Assembly: GCF_001747085.1 (NCBI RefSeq)
Contig: NZ_MDJD01000054.1
Location: 1 to 64,000, forward strand
Length of the DNA stretch: 64,000 bases
Source: Flavivirga aquatica
Lineage (GTDB): Bacteria > Bacteroidota > Bacteroidia > Flavobacteriales > Flavobacteriaceae
Direction: 5' to 3'
The notes beneath the pieces were generated by a model that worked only from the letters and a program-made list of their open reading frames with translations, did no database searches and had not been told where the DNA came from. The position numbers and the translations under genes were made by a program. Below, piece after piece: positions 28,142 through 37,291 of the stretch (positions are counted from its first letter, which is position 1; each line of letters begins with the position of its first letter).

Positions 28142-28701
28142 TTAGGCACTACATTCTGATAAATATAAACCTCTGTAGCTCCTAATCCATATTTTTGGTA
28201 ATTGGCATCATAAAACTTGACATTATTATAACGACCAAATAGATATTCTAACTCAATTTTTAATATGCCCTCACCTACACCATGAATAAATACTATTTTG
28301 GGTATGCGTTTAGCTATAGCGAAATCTAATTTTCTTCTAGCGGTATCTAGCTGTAATGAAAGCATATCGTGATTAGACATACCTCTTGGAGATTTAACTA
28401 ATTGATTGATATGCAAATCGACTTCCATCGTGGGTTCATAACGGTCTTTAGCGCGCTTTTTCGTTTGATTTTTTCTTGGTGACTGTTCTTTTTCTGAAAC
28501 CACAGCATTAATACTTGAATGTGAAAACAAATCTGTTTTTAAAGATTCTTTACCCGTTTTCTTTACCAATTCATTACTTTGAAACTCTAACAAAAAACCA
28601 TCGTCTGTTTCAATAGAAATAAGATTACCCGTTATATTTTTTATAGTTCCAGATAAATCTTCATCTAAAACCAAAACATAATCGCCTAAATTAAATCCCA
28701 T
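28138..28701 (-). CDS. Smr-domain protein
   Basis: 187 residues. The C-terminal half is an Smr domain: EVDLHINQL (about 97-105), IVFIHGVGEGILK (about 140-152) and GLGATEVYI. Smr domains are nucleases or nucleic-acid-binding modules also found at the end of MutS2. The N-terminal part (about 1-55, FNLGDYVLVLDEDLSGTIKNI) looks like a small SH3-like barrel. A linker rich in basic residues joins them. It starts 2 bases after the stop of a small membrane protein gene, so the two form an operon. Confidence 0.8.
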   Translation of the reverse strand: MGFNLGDYVLVLDEDLSGTIKNITGNLISIETDDGFLLEFQSNELVKKTGKESLKTDLFSHSSINAVVSEKEQSPRKNQTKKRAKDRYEPTMEVDLHINQLVKSPRGMSNHDMLSLQLDTARRKLDFAIAKRIPKIVFIHGVGEGILKIELEYLFGRYNNVKFYDANYQKYGLGATEVYIYQNVVPN

Positions 28702-28703
28702 AA

Positions 28704-28901
28704 CTATTCAATTTCAGAATCATGAATATCTTCTTCTTTATCTTGTTTACTAGGAATCGTTCTTGATATTCTATACACACCAAGCATAAGCATAATTATA
28801 CCTCCTATTAAAATATACTGATTTTGTTCTATTCCAGTTTTAGCATACATAGCAATAACAGCTCCTGTAATTATCAAAATATAATTTAAATATTTCATCA
28901 T
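28704..28901 (-). CDS. Small two-helix membrane protein
   Basis: 65 residues with two hydrophobic segments (about 6-22 and 28-44) and a charged C-terminal tail (PSKQDKEEDIHDSEIE). I do not recognise a family. It is immediately upstream of the Smr-domain gene (2-base gap) and so probably translated from the same mRNA. Confidence 0.65.
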   Translation of the reverse strand: MMKYLNYILIITGAVIAMYAKTGIEQNQYILIGGIIMLMLGVYRISRTIPSKQDKEEDIHDSEIE

Positions 28902-29173
28902 TTAAACATCATTATTTATGAATAACAAATTTCAGTAAAAAAATCTATTTTCACCTTGATTTATTTACTAATTTCAATAACCCAAAAAAGACAATTCAAT
29001 TAAACTACTTCATGTAATTATATGTTTTAAAATCAATAAATAGTGATTTTCAGATCCTAAAGAGAACATTCTTTTAGAATCTTTTAAATAAAAACATAAT
29101 GCATATTATTAAAATAATTATTAATTATCTTTTAGTATTTTAGCTCAATAATCAAATATTTCACCTGCAATTA

Positions 29174-29455
29174 ATGGAAGAATACATGCTCCCCTGTTTA
29201 AATAAAAAATTATTTGGTATTGAATGTATGGGTTGTGGTCTACAGCGCTCTATATCCTTAATTCTTCGCGGTGAATTTGTTGATGCTTTTTATATGTATC
29301 CTGCTATTTATACTTTAATACTACTTTTTGGAGTCATTGCACTTAATGTTTTTAAAAACTTTAAGTTTTCTAATAAAATCATTATTATTTTGGCTGTTCT
29401 CAATGGTATTATTATGATTGGGAATTTTACCCTTAAAACATTTATCATCAATTAA
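29174..29455 (+). CDS. DUF2752-family small membrane protein
   Basis: 93 residues. LPCLNKKLFGIECMGCGLQRSISLILRGEFVDAF matches the DUF2752 pattern of cysteines (C.GCG..R....L..G....A) followed by two membrane helices (about 40-62 and 70-90). The cysteines may bind a metal or form a disulfide; function unknown. It is followed after 12 bases by the CCC-motif gene, a pairing often seen in Flavobacteriia. Confidence 0.8.
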   Translation: MEEYMLPCLNKKLFGIECMGCGLQRSISLILRGEFVDAFYMYPAIYTLILLFGVIALNVFKNFKFSNKIIIILAVLNGIIMIGNFTLKTFIIN

Positions 29456-29467
29456 AAAACAAAAAAC

Positions 29468-29800
29468 ATGGAACAACAAAAATTACCTAATTCAACGCTT
29501 ATTTTAGTTTTCGGAATCTTATCAATAGTAACTTGCTGTTGCTACGGTTTAATAGGTATAATACTTGGTATTATTGCCGTTGTATTAGCTAAAAAAGCGA
29601 CTCAGTTATATATAGAAAACCCTGAGTTATATACTGGAATTCAAAATGTAAAAACTGGAAAAATATTAGCTATTATAGGTATTGCTTTAAGTGTTATATA
29701 TTTACTTATTGTTGTTTGGGCTATAACAGCATTTGGATGGGATACCTTGCAGAATCAAGAATTATTACAAGAAAGAATTCAAGAAATGATGGGACAATAA
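29468..29800 (+). CDS. CCC-motif membrane protein (DUF4190-like)
   Basis: 110 residues. First helix carries the eponymous triple cysteine (VTCCCYGLIG, about 22-31), then a short loop and a second helix (about 64-85). Both helices are glycine- and isoleucine-rich. Function unknown. Its terminator was split by the IS at 29841. Confidence 0.8.
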   Translation: MEQQKLPNSTLILVFGILSIVTCCCYGLIGIILGIIAVVLAKKATQLYIENPELYTGIQNVKTGKILAIIGIALSVIYLLIVVWAITAFGWDTLQNQELLQERIQEMMGQ

Positions 29801-29814
29801 TCTTTTCTGTTTTT

Positions 29815-29840
29815 TATATAAAAAAAGCGCCCCAAAAGGT
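29815..29840. terminator. Left half of a terminator interrupted by the IS
   Basis: ATATAAAAAAAGCG here is the exact complement of CGCTTTTTTTATAT at 31238-31251 on the other side of the element. Joined, they make a bidirectional terminator between the convergent CCC-motif and ornithine aminotransferase genes. Confidence 0.6.
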
Positions 29841-31227
29841 CAGTCATGGTCGGAAGATTTTTTCTTCCGACTTTTTATTTTATGTTGGGCAATATTTTAG
29901 TTTTAATTATTTGATTATCACTTGATTACTTTGTTTTTGTGATGTATTTTTCGTGTCTTATTATCTGATAATCAATATATTATATCAGTATTTAAAGATC
30001 ACAAAATTTCTGTAAGTCAATTATTAGGTGTTATACCAGAGGCGCTTTTGTCCAAATTATCATTAACTACAAAAGTCGATTACTACACCAAGGTTCTTCA
30101 TGGTAAAAAAATGTTCTATTTGCTTCTTTATGGTATTGTAGAGAATGAAAAACTAAGCCAGCGCACTTTAGAAGATACTTTTAATGATTTTCTGTTTAAA
30201 ACGCTTTTTGATTTGGACAAATCCGAAACCATAAGACGAAGTTCTATCTCTGAAAGGTTATCCAAAATCGACTCTGATTACTTCTGTCAAATATACCAAT
30301 GTGTTTTTACCAGCAATTTCACGATGCCTACCCTAACAAGGAAAGACACCTTTTAATCTATGTAGATAGTTCTATGGTTAGTGAGGCTTCTTCCAGATTA
30401 TTAAAAGGTATTGACCATAAAAATGGGAAGAAATCTGTTAAATACAGTATGGCTTTTGATGGTTTGTTGCCTTGCCATTCAGAGGTGTTCACCAGGGCGG
30501 AGTATTCCAGTGAAGATATGGCTCTGCCCGAGGCTATAATGAATCATGTAAAGCAAGAAACACATCATCAGAATATCTATGTCATTGATAGAGGACTTCA
30601 ATCTACAAGAACAATGAACTCATTTACTGATGATGCTGTTACTTTTATTGCCAGAGCAAAGGAAAACCGAAAACATGTAGAGTTACAATCTTTAGTCAGG
30701 CAAGCTCAAGATTCAGATTTAGGAGAATTAACTCTTATCAAAGATAGTAAAGTGCAACTTTACACAGGAAAAGCCATCCATAACAAAAAAGGAAATATTC
30801 ATTACAGAGAAGAGTTGGTAGAAACCCCTTTTCGTTTAATTATAGCGAAAACAATAACAGACGATCCAAAAGAATTTTGGTTCATTACCAATGATTTTGA
30901 TTTATCTGCTAAACAAGTAGCCCAAGCTTATAGAAGGCGTTGGGATATCGAGGTCTTTTTTCGTTTTATAAAGCAAGAAATCAATGTAAATCATTTAGTG
31001 TCATTAAATAAAAATGGAATAGAGGTTATGCTATACATGACCTTAATCGTAGCCATGTTAATCTTAATCTATAAAAAAGCCAACCAAATAGGTTATAAAA
31101 CTGCTAAAAGAAGATTTAAAATGGAACTCAGAAATTTAGCTATTGCTATGATTGTTGTAGATTGTGATGGAAACTTAAACCATTTTGAGACTTAAAAAAT
31201 GGTCGGAATTTCTTCCGACCATGACTG
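29841..31227 (+). mobile_element. Complete IS4-family insertion sequence, 1387 bp (copy 2)
   Basis: Bounded by 17-bp inverted terminal repeats CAGTCATGGTCGGAAGA. Each end folds into a hairpin just inside the tip: GTCGGAAG..CTTCCGAC on the left and GGTCGGAA..TTCCGACC on the right. It encodes one transposase in two overlapping frames. I see no clear target duplication. The right 138 bases are identical to copy 1, so transposition was recent. It lies between convergent genes, inside their shared terminator. Confidence 0.93.
29943..31195 (+). pseudogene. IS4-family transposase, split by a -1 frameshift
   Basis: DDE transposase. The upstream frame is open from 29943, has a TTG at 30048 and stops at 30356; the downstream frame runs in the -1 phase to 31195. 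The join would be at the T5 run 30302-30306, where ..CVF would continue into YQQFHDAYPNKERHLLIYVDSS. Catalytic residues lie in the second frame: Asp in YVDSSMV, Asp in VIDRGL and Glu in the YRRRWDIEVFFRFIK motif (Y-2-R-3-E-6-K, IS4 signature). One missing T, or programmed slippage, would explain the split. No ATG begins the first frame; its true start is unclear. Confidence 0.85.
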
Positions 31228-31251
31228 ACTTAATAGCCGCTTTTTTTATAT
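31228..31251. terminator. Right half of the terminator interrupted by the IS
   Basis: TAATAGCCGC followed by seven T. It matches the flank of copy 1 at 20 of 24 positions. It lies 44 bases from the stop of the minus-strand aminotransferase gene. Confidence 0.6.
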
Positions 31252-31294
31252 GCTTAAATATTTTTAAATAACGTTATTTTTTCTACTTATTTTA

Positions 31295-32539
31295 TTATTT
31301 TTCAAATTGCTTAAGCGTTTTAATAATAATACTAACACAATCTAATAATTGCGCTTTGTCCATTATTAAAGGTGGCGCAAAACGAATAATATTTCCATGA
31401 GTAGGTTTTGCTAATAATCCGTTATCACGCAATGCTAAACAGATATTCCAAGCTGTATCACTGTCTTCTTCATCGTTTATAAGAATCGCATTAAGTAATC
31501 CTTTACCTCTAACTAAATTAACAATATTACTCGTTTCAATATATTTGCTTAACTCACTTCTGAATAACTCACCTAGTTCAGCTGCATTTTCAGCTAGCTT
31601 TTCTTCTTGTACAATTTCTAAAGCTGCCATAGCTACAGCAGCTGCAACTGGATTTCCTCCAAATGTACTACCATGATTTCCTGGCTTAATAACTTGCATA
31701 ACATTATCGTTTGCTAAAACAGCAGACACTGGGTATACACCACCACTTATAGCTTTACCTAAAATTAAAACATCAGGTTTTACATTCTCATGATCTACTG
31801 CTAATAACTTCCCTGTTCTTGCAATCCCTGTTTGTACTTCATCTGCAATAAATAAAACATTATATTGCTCACATAATGCTTTTGCTTTTGCTAAATAATC
31901 TTCACTTGGCACATAAACTCCAGCTTCACCTTGAATTGGTTCTACTAGGAATCCTCCAACATTAGGGTTATTTTTTAATGCTGCTTCAAGAGCTTCTAAA
32001 TTATTATATTCTATTTTAATAAACCCATTAGTATAAGGTCCAAAGTTTTTACGAGCTACAGGATCGTTAGAAAATGAAATAATAGTTGTGGTACGTCCGT
32101 GAAAATTATTTTTACAAACGATAATCTCTGCTTCATTTTCATTAATTCCTTTTACCTCATAAGCCCACTTTCTACATAATTTTAAAGCAGTTTCTACTGC
32201 TTCAGCTCCTGTATTCATTGGTAAAAGCTTATCAAAGCCAAAAAATTCGCAAGCAAATTTTTCATACTTACCTAAAATGTCATTATAAAAAGCTCTTGAT
32301 GTTAACGCTAGTGTTTGTGCTTGTTGCACCATAGCATTAACAATTTTTGGATGGCAATGCCCTTGGTTTACTGCAGAATACGCCGATAAAAAATCGTAAT
32401 ACTGCTTACCTTCTACGTCCCAAACATACACACCTTTACCTTTAGCTAATACTACAGGTAATGGGTGATAATTATGAGCTCCGTACTTGTTTTCTAATTC
32501 AATTGCTTGCTGCGATGTTAATTGTTCTAAAACAGCCAT
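31295..32539 (-). CDS. rocD: Ornithine--oxo-acid aminotransferase
   Basis: 414 residues. Class III PLP aminotransferase that converts ornithine and 2-oxoglutarate to glutamate semialdehyde and glutamate (arginine and proline metabolism). PLP lysine Lys262 in [12 protein letters not shown], cofactor region [12 protein letters not shown] (109-120), and the ornithine-type N-terminus [14 protein letters not shown] (18-31). A GlnGluAlaGly segment (EPIQGEAG, 200-207) is as expected. Single gene; the long leader region (32540-32925) has no recognised regulator. Confidence 0.95.
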   Translation of the reverse strand: MAVLEQLTSQQAIELENKYGAHNYHPLPVVLAKGKGVYVWDVEGKQYYDFLSAYSAVNQGHCHPKIVNAMVQQAQTLALTSRAFYNDILGKYEKFACEFFGFDKLLPMNTGAEAVETALKLCRKWAYEVKGINENEAEIIVCKNNFHGRTTTIISFSNDPVARKNFGPYTNGFIKIEYNNLEALEAALKNNPNVGGFLVEPIQGEAGVYVPSEDYLAKAKALCEQYNVLFIADEVQTGIARTGKLLAVDHENVKPDVLILGKAISGGVYPVSAVLANDNVMQVIKPGNHGSTFGGNPVAAAVAMAALEIVQEEKLAENAAELGELFRSELSKYIETSNIVNLVRGKGLLNAILINDEEDSDTAWNICLALRDNGLLAKPTHGNIIRFAPPLIMDKAQLLDCVSIIIKTLKQFEK

Positions 32540-32938
32540 TTTAATTTGTTTTTAATTAATAAAATAACCATTCCTTCTGTACCTTTATCCTTTCGAAGAT
32601 TCGAAAATTCAGCGTGGGAGAGAAATCATCCCTAGAACCCGCAAATTACTAAATAATAATTGCTTCAAAAAATCTTATTCAGACATTCTTCCAGACAAGG
32701 AAGAAATCTGTAATTCACAAAAAGTTTTAGACCAATATTTCACTTACAGTAATAGTACATTTAAATTTCCTTTTAATAACCTAAAACTAATTTACTGTTT
32801 ATATAAATACTGTTTTTCATTCACTAATACAGTTTAAACTTAAATATTAAAAACATCTAAATAATTAAAAAGATTCATTTTATTTTAAAATCTATTAAAG
32901 TTAATAGAAATAAAGTGACATTTATTTGTTGCTATTAT
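32540..32938. other. Intergenic stretch between rocD and rlmD
   Basis: About 400 bases without a gene. It contains a hairpin TTCTTCC-agacaa-GGAAGAA (about 32687-32706) and a short palindromic stretch TTCGAAGATTCGAA (32593-32606). Neither is followed by a T run. I recognise no riboswitch. Confidence 0.5.
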
Positions 32939-32946
32939 TATTTTTG
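32939..32946 (+). promoter_or_regulatory. -7 box TATTTTTG of rlmD
   Basis: Matches TAnnTTTG and ends only 4 bases before the ATG at 32951, implying an almost leaderless mRNA. A TTG lies upstream at 32926-32928 but its spacing (10) is short. Confidence 0.45.
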
Positions 32947-32950
32947 CAGC

Positions 32951-34366
32951 ATGTCTAGAAGAAAATCAAGAAAACAAGTTTTTGAAAACGTAGAGGTTAT
33001 TGATGCTGCTGCTAAAGGAAAAACCATAGCTAAGGCTCCAGATGGAAAAGTTATTTTCCTACCAAATGCCGTACCTGGTGATATTGTCGATGTACAAACT
33101 TTTAAAAAACGTAAAGCTTATTACGAAGGAAAAGCAACTGCTTTTCATAAGCTTTCAGATAAAAGAACAACGCCTGCTTGCGAGCATTTTGGAACATGTG
33201 GAGGTTGTAAATGGCAAGATATGGGCTATGAACACCAACTTTTTTATAAACAAAAGGAAGTTACCAATAATTTAACACGTATTGGCCATATTGAACTTCC
33301 TGAGGTTACTCCTATTTTAGGTTCTAAAGAACAGTATTTTTATAGAAATAAAATGGAATTTTCTTTTAGTGATAGCCGTTGGTTAACCTTGGAAGAAATT
33401 CAATCTGATAATGACTTAGGCGATAAAAATGCTCTAGGATTTCATATTCCAGGTATGTGGGATAAAATTCTAGACCTAAACAAATGTCATTTACAAGCAG
33501 ATCCATCTAATGCGATTAGAAATGCAGTAAAAGCATTTGCTATTAAAAATAAATTAGAATTCTTTAATACACGTAATCAAACAGGGTTATTACGTACTAT
33601 GATGATTCGTACATCAACTACGGGTGATATTATGGTTATGGTTCAGTTTTTTAAAGAAGATAAAACCAAACGTGAGTTACTGTTAGATTTTATTGCTGAA
33701 ACTTTTCCGCAAATTACCTCTTTACAGTATGTAATTAATGGAAAAGCTAATGATACGATTTACGATCAAGATGTAATTTGTTATAAAGGTAACGATCATA
33801 TTTTTGAAGAAATGGAAGGCTTGAAGTTTAAAATAAACGCAAAGTCTTTTTATCAAACGAATTCAAATCAAGCTTACGAATTATATAAAATAACTCGTGA
33901 TTTTGCTGGTTTAACAGGAGAAGAACTTGTTTACGATTTATATACAGGTACAGGAACTATTGCGCAATTTGTTGCTAAACAAGCAAGTAAAGTTATTGGA
34001 GTAGAATCTGTTCCAGATGCCATAACAGCTGCTAAAGAAAATGCACAATTAAATGACATTAAAAACGTTGAATTCTTTGTGGGTGATATGAAACAGGTTT
34101 TTAATGATGATTTCATTGCAACTCACGGACAACCGGATATTATAATTACAGATCCTCCTCGCGATGGTATGCATAAAGATGTGGTGCAACAAATATTAAA
34201 TATTGCACCTAAAAAAGTAGTCTATGTAAGTTGTAATAGTGCAACACAAGCGAGGGATTTAGCTTTAATGGATGCCATGTATAAAGTAACAAAAACCCAA
34301 GCTGTAGATATGTTTCCACAAACTTTTCATGTGGAAAACGTTGTAATACTTGAATTAAGGGACTAA
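32951..34366 (+). CDS. rlmD: 23S rRNA (uracil-C5)-methyltransferase, RlmD/RumA type
   Basis: 471 residues from ATG 32951; an upstream in-frame extension contains the -7 box and was rejected. N-terminal TRAM RNA-binding domain (about 8-65), an iron-sulfur-type cysteine set CEHFGTCGGCKW with a later Cys, then the SAM-binding fold (DLYTGTGTIAQFVA) and the catalytic region DPPRDGMHKDVV with the nucleophile in VSCNSAT. It methylates a uridine in 23S rRNA; the exact position (1939 in E. coli) is inferred by family. Confidence 0.92.
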   Translation: MSRRKSRKQVFENVEVIDAAAKGKTIAKAPDGKVIFLPNAVPGDIVDVQTFKKRKAYYEGKATAFHKLSDKRTTPACEHFGTCGGCKWQDMGYEHQLFYKQKEVTNNLTRIGHIELPEVTPILGSKEQYFYRNKMEFSFSDSRWLTLEEIQSDNDLGDKNALGFHIPGMWDKILDLNKCHLQADPSNAIRNAVKAFAIKNKLEFFNTRNQTGLLRTMMIRTSTTGDIMVMVQFFKEDKTKRELLLDFIAETFPQITSLQYVINGKANDTIYDQDVICYKGNDHIFEEMEGLKFKINAKSFYQTNSNQAYELYKITRDFAGLTGEELVYDLYTGTGTIAQFVAKQASKVIGVESVPDAITAAKENAQLNDIKNVEFFVGDMKQVFNDDFIATHGQPDIIITDPPRDGMHKDVVQQILNIAPKKVVYVSCNSATQARDLALMDAMYKVTKTQAVDMFPQTFHVENVVILELRD

Positions 34367-34452
34367 TAATTTAAATTGCATGGTTTTTGTTGAGTAACAT
34401 ATATTCTAATTAATTATATACAACCTCATAAAACTAACTAGAATTTATAAAA

Positions 34453-35019
34453 ATGAAATATTTTAAATATCTTTCTTTACTTATTATTTTATCAATAATA
34501 GGTATTACTGTAAGTTGTGAGCGTGACGATATTTGTCCAGAAAGCACACCTACGACACCTAAATTAATTATTGATCTTTTTGATGATAGCAATAGAGAAA
34601 ATAAAAAAAATGTTATAGATATTGTTGTTATTGATGCGGATGCTGATCTTGTTATTAATAGTGAATCTATATTAACAGGCTACAATTTTCAAGATACTAA
34701 TAACCTTATTTTACCTTTAAAAACAACGAAAGACACCACACAATATAGGCTTATAAATCAAGCTAAAACAGATAATAATGGTACTCCTGATGATACGAGT
34801 GATGACAAAATCATTGGAGGAAACACAGATATCATTACAATTAGCTACACTCGTGAACAAGTATACGTATCACGTGCTTGTGGATTTAAAACTATTTTTA
34901 AAAATGTAATCCTTACTGTTGTAGAAGATGATGACGAATGGATAATTTCAAGCCGATATGCAACCGATAATCAATCTGTAGAAGATGAAACAACAACACA
35001 CTTTAATATATTTCATTAG
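34453..35019 (+). CDS. DUF6452-family lipoprotein
   Basis: 188 residues. Lipobox VSC (Cys22) followed by ERDDICPESTPTTPKLIIDLFD, the typical opening of the DUF6452 family. The rest is beta-rich with acidic loops. Its 3' end overlaps the next gene (DUF6048) by 35 bases, so the two are translationally coupled. The pair follows rlmD in this window. Function unknown; an envelope role is inferred. Confidence 0.82.
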   Translation: MKYFKYLSLLIILSIIGITVSCERDDICPESTPTTPKLIIDLFDDSNRENKKNVIDIVVIDADADLVINSESILTGYNFQDTNNLILPLKTTKDTTQYRLINQAKTDNNGTPDDTSDDKIIGGNTDIITISYTREQVYVSRACGFKTIFKNVILTVVEDDDEWIISSRYATDNQSVEDETTTHFNIFH

Positions 35020-35719
35020 TAGTTTAGCATGTATGCTACTTTTTTGCATATCTGTTAGTGCACAAAATGATAGTATCCCTAAAACACCTAATGATTCTAT
35101 AAAAATAAAACTGAAGTATGGACTTCGAGTTGGTGCAGATATTGGAAGACTAATTAGATCTTCATTAGATGATGACTATAGTGGTTTTGAGCTTATGGCA
35201 GATTATCGCATTAAAAAACGCTTATATATTGCTGGAGAGATTGGTTTTGAAGAAAAAAACACCATTACAGATTTCTTAGATGTTACAAGTAAAGGTAGTT
35301 ACATAAAAGGTGGTATAGATTATAATTTGTATGAAAATTGGCTAGATATGGATAACATGATCTATACAGGATTTCGTATTGGTGCTAGTACATTTAGTCA
35401 TGACATAAATAGCTTTACTACATATAGTACTAATCAATATTGGGCACCTCAATTCTCTTCTAACGAAAAACAGGAGTTTAGTGATTTAACTGCTTTTTGG
35501 GCAGAACTTCTTTTAGGACTTAAAGCTGAACTTTTTAATAATCTCTATATTGGGTTAAATGTGCAACTCAAAATATTAGCAAGTCAAGATCAACCCAAAA
35601 ATTTTGAAAACATTTATATTCCTGGATTCAATAAAACCTTTGATGGTAGTAGTATTGGTGTAGGTTATAGCTATTTTATATCTTATAGAATTCCACTTTA
35701 CAAGAGGGCTGCTAAATAA
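34985..35719 (+). CDS. DUF6048-family outer-membrane protein
   Basis: 244 residues with signal peptide (MKQQHTLIYFISSLACMLLFCISVSAQ). The mature part has an amphipathic strand pattern (YGLRVGADIGRLIRS, RLYIAGEIGFEEK, MIYTGFRIGASTF, LYIGLNVQLKIL, VGYSYFISYRIPL) of an outer-membrane barrel. It matches the DUF6048 family. It begins inside the end of the DUF6452 gene, which should be its partner. Confidence 0.82.
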   Translation: MKQQHTLIYFISSLACMLLFCISVSAQNDSIPKTPNDSIKIKLKYGLRVGADIGRLIRSSLDDDYSGFELMADYRIKKRLYIAGEIGFEEKNTITDFLDVTSKGSYIKGGIDYNLYENWLDMDNMIYTGFRIGASTFSHDINSFTTYSTNQYWAPQFSSNEKQEFSDLTAFWAELLLGLKAELFNNLYIGLNVQLKILASQDQPKNFENIYIPGFNKTFDGSSIGVGYSYFISYRIPLYKRAAK

Positions 35720-36113
35720 TATAATTATAACATTTTAAAAGACTAAAAGAGGTTTGGTTATTAGTAGTAATCAAACTTTTTTTCTTTATCAAAAAAACAA
35801 TTTTATAATGAAGGTCAAACATTTTTGAAGAAGCATTTATCTTACTGTTTCACTTTTTAAAATATAGATAAAAGTAATTCCTCTTTTTCAAAATTCATTT
35901 AAAAGACCTTTTTAACCTCTGTTTTTTTATTTAAAAGAGTAGCTTAAGTTAGCCTTTTCCCTTTAATTAATAATTATCTATAGGTACTTACCTATGCTTT
36001 AATAGAAAATTTTAATTTAGCGCACTGATGGATATAATATAAATTACTAAAACTAATATATCTTCTTATATCAATTTAATATAAACATTTCAAAAAATTA
36101 AAAACAAGAATTA
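35720..36113. other. Intergenic stretch before the 36114 gene
   Basis: Almost 400 AT-rich bases. The left part holds a terminator (35751-35784). The rest shows no frame, repeat or recognisable promoter. Confidence 0.5.
35751..35784 (+). terminator. Terminator of the DUF6452/DUF6048 operon
   Basis: Arms GTTTGGTTA and TAATCAAAC (one wobble) with loop TTAGTAG, followed by eight T. Confidence 0.75.
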
Positions 36114-36686
36114 ATGACAAGAGTAAGATTAGAAATTGATGAAGTTCAAATTCATCGACCAAAAAAAAGATGGAAACTATACTTTGTTATTCTAGCAGAA
36201 CATCCTACAGATAAGGACAAAATGATTATGACGACATTACCTCAAGAGCCGTTTAAATTAAGTAAACGTCATGATAACTCTTTTCAATTTGATACAGATG
36301 AGATTGGTTCTGAAGGCTTATTCATTCTTAGCAGAGAATTGCCTAAAAATAGAGAGCTAAATGTTCATATTTACCTTAGGCATACAAGAAGGTCAGCTAG
36401 AAATTTAGGTGAAATATTACAAGATGTAAAGAATGAAATTGGAGAAGGCGCCTTTGATATTATTACAGATATTGTAGGAACAACCACAGTTCCATGGTTA
36501 GTTATAGCAAAAAAAGCAATTCCTCTTGTTGGAAAAATTTTATTAAAAGTTCCAGATAGAGATTTCGGCTTTTTAAGTGCTTTCGAACGATTTGGTAATG
36601 AGTTTGAAGATACTTATGAAATTGATAGAAAGAAAGATTTTAGTGGAGATGCTTCACTTGTATACAGCTGGTCTATTGATGAATAA
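36114..36686 (+). CDS. Hypothetical protein, unrecognised
   Basis: 190 residues, no signal peptide. I do not recognise a family. The first half looks beta-rich (VRLEIDEVQIHRP, WKLYFVILAEHP, MIMTTLPQEPFKL, LNVHIYLRHTRR), a pattern compatible with a C2-like or Ig-like sandwich. A hydrophobic segment follows (about 116-145, GAFDIITDIVGTTTVPWLVIAKKAIPLVGKILL) that could be a membrane-active or buried helix. The end (DASLVYSWSIDE) returns to beta. Isolated gene, not in an operon, with gaps of 394 and 125 bases. The mix of a soluble sandwich with a long apolar helix recalls toxin or effector accessory proteins but that is speculation. Confidence 0.6.
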   Translation: MTRVRLEIDEVQIHRPKKRWKLYFVILAEHPTDKDKMIMTTLPQEPFKLSKRHDNSFQFDTDEIGSEGLFILSRELPKNRELNVHIYLRHTRRSARNLGEILQDVKNEIGEGAFDIITDIVGTTTVPWLVIAKKAIPLVGKILLKVPDRDFGFLSAFERFGNEFEDTYEIDRKKDFSGDASLVYSWSIDE

Positions 36687-36811
36687 AAACGCATATACAA
36701 GTTAGCATATAATGTGTGTTAAGATTAATTATTAAAAGTCTTAACGCATATTATCTTAGATATATAAAAATTAAATTAGCATGCTAATATGTTTTTATTA
36801 GAAACCCTATT

Positions 36812-37291
36812 CTAAACCTGTTTAACAAAAACTTTAGCATGGTGAGAAATAGGAAAGTTGCAAGAATTAGCAATAAAACATAAGCTATTTGCTTTTTCGT
36901 GTAGGCTAATCGCTAAGTCTTTTTTTGCTTCGTCTGCTATAGTAACTACTGGATTTAGATTTACTTTTTTAAAACTTCCACTTCCTGTTTTTATAACTTC
37001 TAAGGTAGCTTCTGCATCATCTATATATGTTAATACTTCAATATTATTTTGTGCACAAACATATAAATAAGACATCATATGGCAAGAAGCCAAAGCAGAA
37101 AGCAAAAGGTCTTCTGGATTATAACATGTATCGTCTCCTCTAAACATTTTGGCAGCAGACACTTGTAAAGCTTCCTTTTTGTTAGCAATGCTTATAGTAT
37201 GGTTTCGACTAAAACTTCTCGGGTTTTGGGTTGTTTCTCCCTCTCCTAATTGCCAGTTTACATGAGCTTTAAAAATATGATTAAAAGACAT
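36812..37291 (-). CDS. OsmC-family peroxiredoxin-like protein
   Basis: 159 residues. OsmC/Ohr fold with the first catalytic-type cysteine in LLLSALASCHMMSYLYVC (Cys68 region) and the second in KANSLCFIANSCNFPISH (about 138-144). Family members reduce organic hydroperoxides using these two cysteines and a dithiol partner. The N-terminal HVNWQLGEGETTQNPRSFSRNHTI is typical of the YhfA/OsmC-like branch. Single gene. Confidence 0.88.
   Translation of the reverse strand: MSFNHIFKAHVNWQLGEGETTQNPRSFSRNHTISIANKKEALQVSAAKMFRGDDTCYNPEDLLLSALASCHMMSYLYVCAQNNIEVLTYIDDAEATLEVIKTGSGSFKKVNLNPVVTIADEAKKDLAISLHEKANSLCFIANSCNFPISHHAKVFVKQV

Noticed and set aside
29716-29925. Plus-strand frame running from the CCC-motif gene into the IS
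   Set aside because: It overlaps a better gene in another frame and crosses the IS boundary, so it is accidental.
1-31227. Composite transposon formed by the two IS copies
   Set aside because: The 30-kb interior is core genome with no cargo genes, and copy 1 is only partly visible.
32590-32730. Riboswitch ahead of rocD
   Set aside because: Only one short hairpin is present and no known aptamer motif can be recognised.
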